NCBI RefSeq assembly: GCF_008727795.1
Contig: NZ_CP044222.1
Span: 3,348,001-3,412,000 of the forward strand
DNA: 64,000 nt
Direction of reading: 5' to 3'
From: Nitrincola iocasae
GTDB taxonomy: Bacteria; Pseudomonadota; Gammaproteobacteria; Pseudomonadales; Balneatricaceae
The notes under the pieces are model-generated. The model did not search any database and had not been told where the DNA came from. It saw only the letters and a program-made list of their open reading frames with translations. Made by a program: the position numbers and the translations under genes. Positions 8,653 through 18,386 of the stretch are shown here, one piece after another (position 1 is the first letter of the stretch; every line of letters begins with the position of its first letter).

Positions 8653-11034
8653 CTATTTACCCTCTTCATCAAATAAATCCGGCGAAGACGTCAGCTCTGG
8701 ATGCGGCTTCAGGAAAGCCGTCAGCGCAGGCAGCAGAATTAACGCACCCAGCATGTTCCAAAGGAACATGAAGGTCAGCAAAATCCCCATATCGGCCTGA
8801 AATTTGATCGGCGAAAAAACCCAGAGTACCACACCGATAGCCAGGGTTAACCCGGTAAAGGCTACCGGTTTACCTGTCGTCCTGAGGGTTTCGAAGTAGG
8901 CATCCGTAAGTTTCATGCCCTGGCTCAGGTAGTTACTCAGACGTGAATAGATATAAATACCGTAATCCACGCCGATACCCACACCCAGCGCGATCACCGG
9001 TAAGGTGGCCACTTTTACACCGATACCCATCACCGCCATCAATGCCTGACACAACAAGGAGGTCAGCGCTAGCGGCAGGATAATACACAACACGGTTTTG
9101 AATGAACGGAAGGTCAGCAGACAGAGCAAACTAACTACGCCATAAACCCAAGCCAGCATCTCATACTGTGCACGCGCAATCACCTGATTGGTGGCCGCTT
9201 CAAACCCACTGTTGCCAGCCGCCAACTCAAAACGCAGTGTTTCTGAGTTATAGTTTGTGGCAAAAAGCTCCACCTCTTGGCTGACACGGTTCAAGGTATC
9301 CGCTTTATGGTCATCCAGAAACAAAATAACGGGCAGCAAAGAACAGTTGGCATTCATCAGCCCACCAGGCACATAGGCTAATGATGCATTGATAACAAAC
9401 TGATTTCGGCTCAGTGCACGCCATTTAGGGTTACCCTCATTCAATCCGGCGGTAATACGCTTGGACAGGTCGGCCAGGGAAATACTGGACTGAACCCCTG
9501 GCACTGATTGCATATGGTGCTGGAAGCGTTCGACTGATGACAGGGTATTAAAATGGCTGCACTGCTCAGGTTCCGTCACAGCCATCACCACAAACACATC
9601 ACTCGACGTGGAGTAGTTGGTGGTAACAAAGTTATTATCAAGATTGTAACGTGAATCGGCACGCAGCTCTGGTGCACCCTTATCCAGATCACCTATCTGC
9701 AAATCACGCGCCGCATATGCCCCAACAACTACGAGCATCAGTGCAACAATCAGCGCGGTGGATGCACCCTTACGAGTCGCAAACCAGGTTAGTGCACGCC
9801 AGTGTTCACCACCTTGATCTGACTGCATCTGGGCATGACGTATTGCCCGCTCACCCACCCCGAGATAGGACATTAGCAACGGCAGCAAAAGCAAATTGGT
9901 CAGAATGATCACCGCAACACCCAGAGAAGCGGCCACAGCCAGCTCCTGAATCACCTGAATATCGATCACCATCAGGGTAAAAAAGCCTATGCCATCAGAG
10001 ACCAGTGCCGTCAATCCGGGAATATAGAGCAAGCGAAACGCACTACGTGCAGCATGCCATTTATCCGGATCATGAAGGCTCTCAAGCCGGATACTGTTGA
10101 CGATTTGTACCCCGTGACTCACCGCAATAGCAAACACCAGGAAAGGTACCAGCATGGAATAGGGATCTATGCCATAACCCAGCGCATTCAACAGACCCAA
10201 CTGCCAGATAACGGCAATCAACGAGCATGCCAGTGGAATCAAGGTACCGTTAATACTGCGCGAATAGAGATACAGCAGCACTAGCGTAATCAATATGGCC
10301 AGTGCAAAGAACAGTGCTACCTGTTTGGCTCCATCGATCAGATCACCAATAATCTTGGCAAATCCGGTAATATGAATACTGATATCATCGCTCTGATAGG
10401 CGTCCCTGACCAGGGTTTCCAGCCGTTCAGAAAATGCATTGTAATCAAGCCGCTCACCAGTTTCCGGATCAAAATCCAACAACGGCACTTCAATAATGGC
10501 TGAACGGAAGTCATTTGCCACCAGCCTACCAACCTGACCGGAGCGCAACACATTAATGCGCAACTGCTCCAGGCTCTCTGCACTGCCATCGTAATCCGGT
10601 GGTATCACCGGACCGCCAACAAAGCCTCGCTCAGTCACTTCAGTCCAGCGCACGTTCGGCGTCCAGATAGACTGTAAGGCAGAACGATCAACACCCGGAA
10701 TAAAGAACAACTCATCAGTCACCTGGCGCAGCACATCCTGATACTCAGTATTAAAAATATCCTCACCCTGAGTTGCCACTGCCACGCGAACACTGTTCCC
10801 TAACCCGGACAAATCATTCTGATAGGTCAGGTAATTTTCAACATAGGGATGGCTAGCCGGAATCATTTTCACAAAACTGGCATCCGGACGTATCTGTACC
10901 GCCTGCCAGCCCAGCACCAGTGTTACCAGCACAAATAACGACAACACCCATGGCCGATGATGGAACAACAAGGTTTCAATCCATTGCTCGGAGCGTTGAA
11001 TCGGTAACAATAAACTTTGTGCCAAACGCTTCAT
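8653..11034 (-). CDS. MMPL/RND-superfamily lipid or hydrophobic-compound exporter
   Basis: A 793-residue inner-membrane protein of the RND superfamily, MMPL/HpnN-like branch. The layout is two similar halves: one membrane segment near residue 30, a large periplasmic domain (about 50-225), a block of five or six helices (about 235-400), a second single helix near 420, a second periplasmic loop (about 440-620) and the final helical block (about 625-780). GVGIGVDYGIYIYSRL near residue 690 is the usual helix motif with a conserved aspartate for proton coupling. Its ATG overlaps the upstream YCF48-type gene. Such pairs occur in gammaproteobacterial lipid-related clusters; the substrate is unknown. 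Confidence 0.88.
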   Translation of the reverse strand: MKRLAQSLLLPIQRSEQWIETLLFHHRPWVLSLFVLVTLVLGWQAVQIRPDASFVKMIPASHPYVENYLTYQNDLSGLGNSVRVAVATQGEDIFNTEYQDVLRQVTDELFFIPGVDRSALQSIWTPNVRWTEVTERGFVGGPVIPPDYDGSAESLEQLRINVLRSGQVGRLVANDFRSAIIEVPLLDFDPETGERLDYNAFSERLETLVRDAYQSDDISIHITGFAKIIGDLIDGAKQVALFFALAILITLVLLYLYSRSINGTLIPLACSLIAVIWQLGLLNALGYGIDPYSMLVPFLVFAIAVSHGVQIVNSIRLESLHDPDKWHAARSAFRLLYIPGLTALVSDGIGFFTLMVIDIQVIQELAVAASLGVAVIILTNLLLLPLLMSYLGVGERAIRHAQMQSDQGGEHWRALTWFATRKGASTALIVALMLVVVGAYAARDLQIGDLDKGAPELRADSRYNLDNNFVTTNYSTSSDVFVVMAVTEPEQCSHFNTLSSVERFQHHMQSVPGVQSSISLADLSKRITAGLNEGNPKWRALSRNQFVINASLAYVPGGLMNANCSLLPVILFLDDHKADTLNRVSQEVELFATNYNSETLRFELAAGNSGFEAATNQVIARAQYEMLAWVYGVVSLLCLLTFRSFKTVLCIILPLALTSLLCQALMAVMGIGVKVATLPVIALGVGIGVDYGIYIYSRLSNYLSQGMKLTDAYFETLRTTGKPVAFTGLTLAIGVVLWVFSPIKFQADMGILLTFMFLWNMLGALILLPALTAFLKPHPELTSSPDLFDEEGK

Positions 11035-12128
11035 TGATCAGCTCCCAGCAATTGATAAGTATAAATACCTTGCTCACCAGCGAGCACCCATCCAGCCGCT
11101 ATGGGCACAACGGCATTAAAGTGACGCCTAACTCCGGTATTAAGCTCTGTCAAATCCTGGTACTGTCCTCCACTGAGCAGGGTACCACCCAATCCGGCAA
11201 TAGCCAGTTGTTGATTATCACTGTAGCCCCCCATGAAACTGACCGTGGTATCCACCGGTACGGCGCCCCAATCAAAACCGCCATCGGCACTGACGAATAG
11301 ATGGCCACGCAGTCCCAGCGCAAATAACTTACCCTTATGTGCAACCAGATCAAAAAATGACCCCTGATAAGGAGAAGGTAGCGCATACCAGCTGTCTCCC
11401 TGATCATCTGAGCGCATCAACAGTCCAGCCTCTCCGGCAATAATCAGCGCACCATCCAGCATCGTTATCGCATTAAGATGCATCTGATCAGGATTTGGCA
11501 ATCGCTCACTGATTAACTGCCAGGTTTCACCTGCATCAGTCGTTTTCAGTGCAGTCCCGTATGCGCCCAGTAAAAATCCAGTTTCAGCATCCCTGAACCA
11601 GACACGCAACAGAGGGTTCGCTGGCCCTTCTTCCAAGGCGAATTCTGCATCCTCAAGTGCGAACATTAGATCTTCTTCCAGCAGAGGATCATCCGAGGGC
11701 GTTTCTGCCAGGCTATCCAATTGAGCTTGCAGGCTCGTCACTTTTAACTCATTAAGCTGATAGCCATCGAGTTTCAAGGTCCAGTTTGCCCCTGCATCAT
11801 CGGTCTGCAGCAGCACGCCGTCATGGCCGGTCGCCCAGCCACGCTCTGCAGAGGTAAAATCTACTGAGGTCAGCAGGGTCGTCACGGGCACACTGGCCTG
11901 CTGCCATTGCTGGCCCTGATCATCAGAATAGATAACCACCCCCATGTCACCGACCGCGACCAAACGATCACCAGCACGGACAATATCGGTCAGCATCACC
12001 GAAAAAGCCGCGTCTGACTGAGGTGAGGGTTGCTGCAGCCGGTCAGGCAGACCGGCGGCAAGTGGCAATACTGTGAGACTAATACCCAAAAGGCCCAGTC
12101 TTATCAGAGGTTTTAAAGTATTCAGCAT
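11031..12128 (-). CDS. YCF48/BNR-type beta-propeller secreted protein
   Basis: A predicted exported protein of 365 residues. The N-terminus (MLNTLKPLIRLGLLGISLTVLPLAAGLPDRL) is a Sec signal peptide. It contains repeated units with the Asp-box/BNR pattern, for example YSDDQGQQWQQ near residue 68, TDDAGANWTL near 108, TTDAGETWQL near 195, RSDDQGDSWYA near 238 and SADGGFDWGA near 280, as in the photosystem II assembly factor Ycf48. In bacteria without photosynthesis such proteins often stand next to an MMPL exporter, as here with a 4-nt overlap, so it is probably the periplasmic component of that transporter. An acidic stretch (residues 135-165) interrupts the repeats. Confidence 0.85.
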   Translation of the reverse strand: MLNTLKPLIRLGLLGISLTVLPLAAGLPDRLQQPSPQSDAAFSVMLTDIVRAGDRLVAVGDMGVVIYSDDQGQQWQQASVPVTTLLTSVDFTSAERGWATGHDGVLLQTDDAGANWTLKLDGYQLNELKVTSLQAQLDSLAETPSDDPLLEEDLMFALEDAEFALEEGPANPLLRVWFRDAETGFLLGAYGTALKTTDAGETWQLISERLPNPDQMHLNAITMLDGALIIAGEAGLLMRSDDQGDSWYALPSPYQGSFFDLVAHKGKLFALGLRGHLFVSADGGFDWGAVPVDTTVSFMGGYSDNQQLAIAGLGGTLLSGGQYQDLTELNTGVRRHFNAVVPIAAGWVLAGEQGIYTYQLLGADQ

Positions 12129-12174
12129 GATTGTTGTTATATCGCTGTAATGTCAGTCAGTATAAAATTGCGTG

Positions 12175-13359
12175 TCAGACACGCTCGAAAAGAGCGGCAA
12201 TGCCCTGGCCACCACCTATGCACATGGTCACCACAGCATAACGCCCCTGAATACGCTCAAGCTCATAAAGCGCTTTAACCGTAATGACCGCACCGGTTGC
12301 ACCTATAGGGTGCCCAAGGGAAATACCGCTACCATTAGGATTCACCCGTTCATTCGGCAAATCCAGATCCCGGACAACAGCCAACGCTTGAGAAGCAAAG
12401 GCTTCGTTGATCTCCCAGACATCGATTTCACCAACCTGTAACACGGCCTGCTCCAATAACCGCTTAACCGCAGGCACCGGACCAATTCCCATATACTTAG
12501 GCTCCACGCCCGCAAAGGCATAACCGACCAGACGCGCCATCGGCTTCAGTCCGGAGGCTTGTAGCTCTTCACCACTGACCAATACCACCGCCGCGGCAGC
12601 ATCATTTAAACCAGATGCATTACCTGGCGTTACGGAGCCATCCTTTTTAAAGGCCGGACGCAACTTATGCATATCATCGAGGGTACAGTTGTAACGCAAG
12701 TGTTCATCGGTATCGAACACCTGCTCACCTTTACGGGTTTTAATAGTGACTGGTAGGATTTGCTCTTTAAAGCGGCCCTGCTCTATGGCTGCCTGGGCAC
12801 GTTGATGACTTTGTACCGCAAGTAGATCCTGATCTTCACGGCTGACATCCCACTTTTCGGCAATATTTTCAGCGGTTACGCCCATGTGTACGTTTTCAAT
12901 AGGACAAGTCAGAGCACCCACCATCGAGTCCAGCACTTGCGCATCGCCCATGCGCTGCCCCCAGCGCCCTGACGGCAGCCAGTAATTAGTCCGACTCATG
13001 GACTCAGCACCGCCAGCTACGGCTGCATGGCACACACCCAGCTCAATCTGCTGAGCCGCCGAGATTATCGCCTGTAAGCCACTACCACAGAGGCGGTTAA
13101 CTGTCAGAGCAGGGGTTGTATCTGCCAAGCCACCCGATATAGCGGCCACCCGGGAGATATACAGATCACGTCGTTCGGTCGGTACGACATTGCCAAACAC
13201 GCAATGGCCAATATGTGCAGCTGGAACGCCACTACGACTCAGGGCTTCTGCAACAACTTTGCCTGCCAAATCAGCAGGGGGGTGATCCTTGAGTGAGCCA
13301 CCAAAACCGCCTATCGCCGTTCTGACGGCGGCAACCACGTAAACATCCCGATTATTCAT
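12175..13359 (-). CDS. Acetyl-CoA acetyltransferase/3-ketoacyl-CoA thiolase
   Basis: A thiolase of 394 residues. All catalytic residues are present: the nucleophile Cys91 in NRLCGSGLQA, His350 in GHPIGATGA and Cys380 in CIGGGQG. It either cleaves 3-ketoacyl-CoA in the last step of beta-oxidation or condenses acetyl-CoA units; the sequence resembles the AtoB/PhaA/BktB group rather than FadA, and there is no fadB neighbour. It lies about 45 nt upstream of the YCF48-MMPL pair on the same strand and may be the first gene of that transcript. Confidence 0.93.
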   Translation of the reverse strand: MNNRDVYVVAAVRTAIGGFGGSLKDHPPADLAGKVVAEALSRSGVPAAHIGHCVFGNVVPTERRDLYISRVAAISGGLADTTPALTVNRLCGSGLQAIISAAQQIELGVCHAAVAGGAESMSRTNYWLPSGRWGQRMGDAQVLDSMVGALTCPIENVHMGVTAENIAEKWDVSREDQDLLAVQSHQRAQAAIEQGRFKEQILPVTIKTRKGEQVFDTDEHLRYNCTLDDMHKLRPAFKKDGSVTPGNASGLNDAAAAVVLVSGEELQASGLKPMARLVGYAFAGVEPKYMGIGPVPAVKRLLEQAVLQVGEIDVWEINEAFASQALAVVRDLDLPNERVNPNGSGISLGHPIGATGAVITVKALYELERIQGRYAVVTMCIGGGQGIAALFERV

Positions 13360-13595
13360 GGTAAGACCCTTTATTATCGCTACTTATCGGACTTAGATGA
13401 CTGACAGCATCGCGCATGCGGCCATCTGCTTCAATAACACAAGCCGCCAGCCTGCCTGACAATATAGTTCAGCCTAACGAGCAACTCGGCATAACTATTC
13501 ACCTTTCATCACTAAAAAGAAAGCCTGATGAAAAACAAAAGCAAGCTCAGAATATGTAATAATTACCCAGACATAACTAACGGACCGACTGTACG

Positions 13596-15302
13596 ATGAT
13601 CTTAACGCTGTTCTTTGTCGCGGTGATGCTGATGATCAGCATCCTGCTGAGCCCCCTGTCTAACCGGATAGGTCTTCCGGTGCTGCTGCTGTTTCTGGGT
13701 GTCGGCATGCTGGCCGGGCAGAACGGCTTCGGTCATCTGTTACCTGCGGATACTGAAACCACCTTTATGGTCGGGCATCTTGCCCTGGCGATCATTCTAC
13801 TGGACGGCGGCATGCGCACCCGTGCAGAAACTTTCCGAGTGGGTCTGAAGCCAGCCTTAACCCTGGCAACGCTTGGCGTGGTGATCACCGCGGGTATTAC
13901 CGGTCTTGCCGCCGTCTGGATTCTGGACCTGCCACTGATCTACGGCCTACTCATAGGCACCATCATCTCCTCCACAGATGCGGCCGCTGTATTCGCTCTG
14001 CTGCAAAACCGCGGGTTACGTCTGAACCAACGTGTCAGCGCTACCCTGGAAATTGAGTCCGGCAGTAACGACCCCATGGCGATATTTTTAACCATTGTCC
14101 TACTGGAACTGATTGTGCAGGAAACCCCTCCCAGTGTATTGGATTCTGTATGGCTGCTGCTGAAACAGCTGTCGTTGGGTGGCATCGGAGGTCTACTGGG
14201 TGGTTTTATGCTGGCCTGGCTGCTCAAGCGCTTTAATCTGATTGCAGCTTTTTATCCGCTCTTGGTCACAGCCACCGGACTGAGCGTATTCTCAGCCACT
14301 TATCTGTTAGATGGCAGTGGCTTTCTGGCTATCTATCTGATGGGGGTTATTGTCGGAAACCGACAGGTCAAAAAAATGGAAGATATTCTTCAGGTACATG
14401 ACGGGCTCGCCTGGCTGGCACAACTCTGTCTGTTTCTAATGCTGGGCCTGCTGCTGGCACCGGAAGAAAAAATGAGCCATATCACTGAGGGGGTTTTGCT
14501 CGGTGGTGTATTGATCCTGATAGCCCGTCCGCTGGCAGTAGCACTGACTCTCTGGCCATTTGGCTTTCGCCTCAAGGAACAGGTTTTTATCTCCTGGGTG
14601 GGCCTGCGCGGTGCAGTCCCCATTGTACTGGCGCTATTTCCGCTAATGGCAGGCATACCAGATGCCACCATTTTCCCAACGATAGCCTTTATTGTTGTCA
14701 TCATGTCACTGCTGGTACAGGGCACCACGCTGGCCGCTTCAGCCCGCTGGCTGAAACTGGAACTGCCTGCACAACCTAAAGCGATGCAACACAGTCAACT
14801 GGAGTGGAGCGATGGCACGGAACACCAGCTGATGCTGTTTGAACTGGATGGTGAGCACTGGACACCACCGCGCACCCTGAGTGGCATTCGTCTGCCTGAA
14901 GGCATTGTCATCTGTGCATTGTTACGGGAGAACCAACTCATACCCTGGCACAGTGACGTAAAACTGGCGGGTGGGGATCGATTGGCCGTGATCGGGCCAG
15001 AAGAAACAGAGCTGGCACTGGCCAAGTTATTTAGTTCAGCAGAATCCATCCCGGCGTTGCGCGAAAATGTGTTCTTTGGTCTGTTTGAGCTGAATGGAGA
15101 CATTCTAATCAAAGACCTGCAGGCCAGTTTTGGCATTCAGGTGAACGATGGCAACCCTGAGCAATCACTGGCCGATTATGTTGCAACTCATTTGCCGAAC
15201 CATCCGGTTGTGGGTGACAGAGTGCGTATTGGCCCCGTGACACTAGTCGTCAAGGCCATGCAGGGTGATACTGTTATCAGAGTCGGTCTGAAAATTTCCT
15301 GA
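13596..15302 (+). CDS. nhaP2: K+/H+ antiporter of the NhaP2/CvrA family
   Basis: A 568-residue inner-membrane antiporter of the CPA1 family, exchanging K+ or Na+ for H+. About 12-13 hydrophobic segments fill residues 1-390. The ion-site motifs are visible: SSTDAAAVFALL near residue 127 and EIESGSNDPMAIFLT near 151. The remainder is a soluble tail with a TrkA-C-like regulatory domain (residues about 400-480, including LAGGDRLAVIGPEETEL) and a further C-terminal domain, as in CvrA/NhaP2. It would serve in ion and osmotic homeostasis, in keeping with a marine lifestyle. It is transcribed away from the thiolase gene. Confidence 0.92.
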   Translation: MILTLFFVAVMLMISILLSPLSNRIGLPVLLLFLGVGMLAGQNGFGHLLPADTETTFMVGHLALAIILLDGGMRTRAETFRVGLKPALTLATLGVVITAGITGLAAVWILDLPLIYGLLIGTIISSTDAAAVFALLQNRGLRLNQRVSATLEIESGSNDPMAIFLTIVLLELIVQETPPSVLDSVWLLLKQLSLGGIGGLLGGFMLAWLLKRFNLIAAFYPLLVTATGLSVFSATYLLDGSGFLAIYLMGVIVGNRQVKKMEDILQVHDGLAWLAQLCLFLMLGLLLAPEEKMSHITEGVLLGGVLILIARPLAVALTLWPFGFRLKEQVFISWVGLRGAVPIVLALFPLMAGIPDATIFPTIAFIVVIMSLLVQGTTLAASARWLKLELPAQPKAMQHSQLEWSDGTEHQLMLFELDGEHWTPPRTLSGIRLPEGIVICALLRENQLIPWHSDVKLAGGDRLAVIGPEETELALAKLFSSAESIPALRENVFFGLFELNGDILIKDLQASFGIQVNDGNPEQSLADYVATHLPNHPVVGDRVRIGPVTLVVKAMQGDTVIRVGLKIS

Positions 15303-15331
15303 TCTGTAACTGTTACATTCAAGGTGATCTA

Positions 15332-15829
15332 ATGAAATATCTGACATTGGTACGCCATGCGAAATCAAGCTGGAAAGATCCTAGCCTAAGTGATTACCAA
15401 CGCCCCCTGAACAAACGAGGGCTTCGCGACCTGCCGGCATTGTGTGAACGCCTGGCAGGCTTTAAACTTCTACCTGACAGGCTGATCTATAGCCCGGCCA
15501 GACGCACTCAAACCACAGCAGAAGGTATCATACATAAGCTGTCTATCGCGGCTGACATGGTTTTACCCTGTGCCTCAGTGTATGAAGCCACGGCAACCGA
15601 GCTACTCAATCTGATCAGATCAGAAGCAGATAACACAGACCATCTGATGCTGGTAGGTCACAATCCGGGGCTTCAGGATCTCGGCGACTTGCTCAGCGGG
15701 GAAGCAGTACCCCACTTACCAACCAGCGCCGTCCTGCATCTGGCACTGCACATTGATCATTGGCAAGAGGCAGGCCCTGCTACTGCCACCTGCCAGCTAC
15801 TGGATTATCCTGGGCTACACGCGCAGTGA
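15332..15829 (+). CDS. sixA: SixA-type histidine phosphatase
   Basis: A small phosphohistidine phosphatase of 165 residues of the histidine phosphatase superfamily. The catalytic LVRHAKSSW motif (His8-type nucleophile with arginine) is at the N-terminus, YSPARRTQTTAEG lies near residue 52, and the second histidine is in MLVGHNPGLQDL near residue 107. In E. coli SixA removes phosphate from phosphotransfer histidines; here the substrate is unknown. An AAGGTGA ribosome-binding site precedes the ATG, 29 nt after the antiporter gene, so the two may be co-transcribed. Confidence 0.85.
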   Translation: MKYLTLVRHAKSSWKDPSLSDYQRPLNKRGLRDLPALCERLAGFKLLPDRLIYSPARRTQTTAEGIIHKLSIAADMVLPCASVYEATATELLNLIRSEADNTDHLMLVGHNPGLQDLGDLLSGEAVPHLPTSAVLHLALHIDHWQEAGPATATCQLLDYPGLHAQ

Positions 15830-15848
15830 ATATTAACTTTTCTAATTA

Positions 15849-16817
15849 ATGGATAACATTGTGGATCTTTACCTGACGTCATTGGGTTTCACTGCCAGCA
15901 TTGTGACCCCGATATTTTTTATTGTATTTCTGGGCTTTATTCTGCGGCGCACGGGACTGATCGACGCCAATTTTGTCAGCGTCAGTTCCAAGCTGGTGTT
16001 TACCATCACCCTGCCGGCGCTGGTATTTATGTCGATTGCACAGATGGACTTCCACGCGGTATTTAATCCCGGTCAGTTGACCTATGTTATCCTCGGCACC
16101 CTGAGCACCTTTGTGCTGATCTGGTGGCTGGCCGCCCGCTGGATCACAAACCCTGCTGACCTGGGTGCGTTTATCCAAGGTGCCTTTCGCAGTAATTATG
16201 GCATTATCGGGCTGGCTGTCTGCTTCAACCTGTTTGGTGAATCCGGTCTGGCCCAAGCCTCGCTGCTGTTGGCACTGGTTATCCCGATGTATAACGTGCT
16301 GGCGATTCTCTGTCTGACACTGCCCATGCGCCGCAGTCAATCGGTCAGTCTGCTATCCACATTGTTTGAGATCGCCAAAAACCCATTGATTCTGGCGGTC
16401 GTCTTCGCCCTGCCGATTTCATATATGGGTATCCAGTTACCTGATGTAGTTGCCACTACTGGGCGCTATTTTGCCAATCTGACCTTACCCCTGGCCCTGC
16501 TGGCCATTGGCGGTACGCTGAATCTGAAAAGCCTGCGCGACAGCTCAGTACAAGCCTTCTGGGCAACCAGCACCAAATTGGTGTTTCTACCACTGGTACT
16601 GACCACAGGCGCCTGGCTGGTCGGTTTCAGGGCCCAGGAGTTAACCATTATGATGGTATTGTTTGCCTGTCCAACAGCTGCAGCAAGCTTTGTAATGGCC
16701 AAGACGATGGGCGCCAATGCCGAACTCTCAGCCAACATTATTCTGACCACTACGCTCGGTTCGGTAATCACACTGAGTATTGCCATCTATCTGGCCAGTC
16801 TACTGGGCTGGGTTTAA
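15849..16817 (+). CDS. AEC family transporter
   Basis: A 322-residue inner-membrane carrier of the auxin-efflux-carrier (AEC) family. About ten hydrophobic segments are visible. The family signature FRSNYGIIGLAV near residue 115 and the late PTAAASFVMAKTMGANAELSANIILTTT segment near residue 275 are typical. Bacterial members move organic acids or amino acids, but the cargo cannot be read from sequence. The start has no strong ribosome-binding site; a GTG five codons later is an alternative. The end overlaps the convergent moeB stop by 4 nt. Confidence 0.86.
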   Translation: MDNIVDLYLTSLGFTASIVTPIFFIVFLGFILRRTGLIDANFVSVSSKLVFTITLPALVFMSIAQMDFHAVFNPGQLTYVILGTLSTFVLIWWLAARWITNPADLGAFIQGAFRSNYGIIGLAVCFNLFGESGLAQASLLLALVIPMYNVLAILCLTLPMRRSQSVSLLSTLFEIAKNPLILAVVFALPISYMGIQLPDVVATTGRYFANLTLPLALLAIGGTLNLKSLRDSSVQAFWATSTKLVFLPLVLTTGAWLVGFRAQELTIMMVLFACPTAAASFVMAKTMGANAELSANIILTTTLGSVITLSIAIYLASLLGWV

Positions 16818-17566
16818 CCCGCCCCACAGACTGGGCATTGTGGCTCCGCTGACAGACGCATTTCTCGCCACTCCATGCGCCGCCCATCCAGAAGCAGCAA
16901 ACGCCCGGTTAAGGATTTGCCAGCACCTGCAAGCAGCTTAATGGCTTCCATCGCCTGTACAGAGCCGATAATACCCACTAGCGGGGCCAATACGCCGGAT
17001 TCTGAACAACTCAGAGCCTGATCATCTCCCTGAGGATAAAGACACTGATAACAGGGTGATTCCGGGTTACGTGGATCAAATACACTGACCTGCCCATCAA
17101 AACGTATGGCCGCGCCAGATACCAGTGGTTTGCCTGCAGCAAAACAAGCCGCATTAAGGGCAAAGCGGGTAGTGAAATTATCACTGCAGTCCAGCACCAG
17201 ATCGACCTTCGCGACTACATCAGCCATGCTGTCGGCATCCAGGCGCTGACACAGCGCATGCACTTGAACATCCGGATTCACAGCCTGGAGGGCCAGTTTA
17301 GCGGAGTCGACTTTTGATTCGCCGATCCGCTCGGTAGTATGTACAATCTGGCGCTGCAGATTGGAAAGATCGACCAGATCGTCATCAACCAGCCATAGCT
17401 CTCCCACTCCAGCTGCTGCCAGGTAGAGACTGACCGGGCTGCCTAATCCACCCAGCCCGACAATTAACACCCGACTGTTTAGCAGTCGTTGTTGCCCATC
17501 GATATCGATATCCGGCAACATAATTTGCCGACTGTAGCGCAACAACTGCTCATCACTCAGGAGCAT
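16814..17566 (-). CDS. moeB: Molybdopterin-synthase adenylyltransferase MoeB/ThiF family
   Basis: An E1-like enzyme of about 250 residues that adenylates the C-terminal glycine of a sulfur-carrier protein (MoaD or ThiS). It has the nucleotide-binding VLIVGLGGLGSPVSLYLAAAGVG segment near residue 30, the CSDNFTTRFALN motif near 125, and two zinc-binding CxxC pairs (CYQC near 170 and CPVC at the end). The ATG is chosen because GGAGG precedes it; a GTG four codons earlier is possible. It overlaps the end of prmC by 14 nt, the order hemA-prfA-prmC-moeB being common in gammaproteobacteria. No moaD or thiS gene is present nearby. Confidence 0.92.
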   Translation of the reverse strand: MLLSDEQLLRYSRQIMLPDIDIDGQQRLLNSRVLIVGLGGLGSPVSLYLAAAGVGELWLVDDDLVDLSNLQRQIVHTTERIGESKVDSAKLALQAVNPDVQVHALCQRLDADSMADVVAKVDLVLDCSDNFTTRFALNAACFAAGKPLVSGAAIRFDGQVSVFDPRNPESPCYQCLYPQGDDQALSCSESGVLAPLVGIIGSVQAMEAIKLLAGAGKSLTGRLLLLDGRRMEWREMRLSAEPQCPVCGAG

Positions 17567-18386
17567 AACACCCTCCACTTATACGTTCATGGCCGTTCAG
17601 ATCTCGCTGAGTAAAGCTTAACTGAAAACCGGCGGCATCCAATTGCGCACGTACCGCCGCGCCCTGATCATAGCCATGCTCAAACACCAACCATCCGCCA
17701 GCAACCAGGTAGTTAGGCACTTGAGCGATAATATCGATGATATCAGCCATGCCTTGCTGTTCAGCGACCAGTGCTGAACGGGGCTCATAACGTACATCAC
17801 CCTGTGTCAGACAGGTATGTGCAGAGTCTATATAAGGAGGGTTACTAAGGATCAGATCATAACGCCCCGAAAGGGGTGAACACCAACTACCCGCCAGAAT
17901 CTGAACATTATTGATACCTAAGCGGTGTGCATTGCGCTGCGCTAACAATACCGCACCCGACTGCAATTCTGTGGCATCTATGTTCCAGTCAGGACGCTCA
18001 CTGGCCAGCGCTAACGCAATCGCACCAGTGCCTGTACCCAGATCAGCCACGCGAACAGGCTGATCTGAAAACTGCTGCAACGTCCACTCAATCAACAACT
18101 CGGTTTCAGGGCGGGGAATCAGGGTCTCAGGGCTTACCTCCAGATCCAAAGTCCAAAACCCCTGGCGTCCAGTCAGATGCGCAACCGGCTCTCCGGCGAC
18201 ACGACGCTCAAACAACTGCGCATAGGTCTGCTGTTGTGACTGACTCAGCTCGGCGTCTGGCCAGGCATATAGGTAGCTACGCGGTTTGTTAAGTAGATGG
18301 CACAGCAATAACTCACAATCCAGTCGCGGCGTTTCACTCAAGCCGCTCAGTTGTTCACTGAGCGCAAGCGCCTGATCAACCCTCAT
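17553..18386 (-). CDS. prmC: Release factor glutamine methyltransferase
   Basis: PrmC (HemK) methylates the glutamine of the GGQ motif in release factors 1 and 2. The 277-residue protein has an N-terminal helical domain and an S-adenosylmethionine fold with VADLGTGTGAIALAL near residue 115 and the substrate-binding NPPYI motif near residue 182. Its start overlaps the end of prfA, which encodes its substrate, by about 11 nt. A GTG one codon earlier is also a possible start. Confidence 0.96.
   Translation of the reverse strand: MRVDQALALSEQLSGLSETPRLDCELLLCHLLNKPRSYLYAWPDAELSQSQQQTYAQLFERRVAGEPVAHLTGRQGFWTLDLEVSPETLIPRPETELLIEWTLQQFSDQPVRVADLGTGTGAIALALASERPDWNIDATELQSGAVLLAQRNAHRLGINNVQILAGSWCSPLSGRYDLILSNPPYIDSAHTCLTQGDVRYEPRSALVAEQQGMADIIDIIAQVPNYLVAGGWLVFEHGYDQGAAVRAQLDAAGFQLSFTQRDLNGHERISGGCYAPE

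Noticed and set aside
13510..13543. Third copy of the etf/acyl-CoA dehydrogenase promoter element before the thiolase gene
   Set aside because: The two blocks are similar (CACTAAAAAGA and AACAAAAGC) but spaced 2 nt differently, with degraded -35 and -10 hexamers. Too weak to list as a site.
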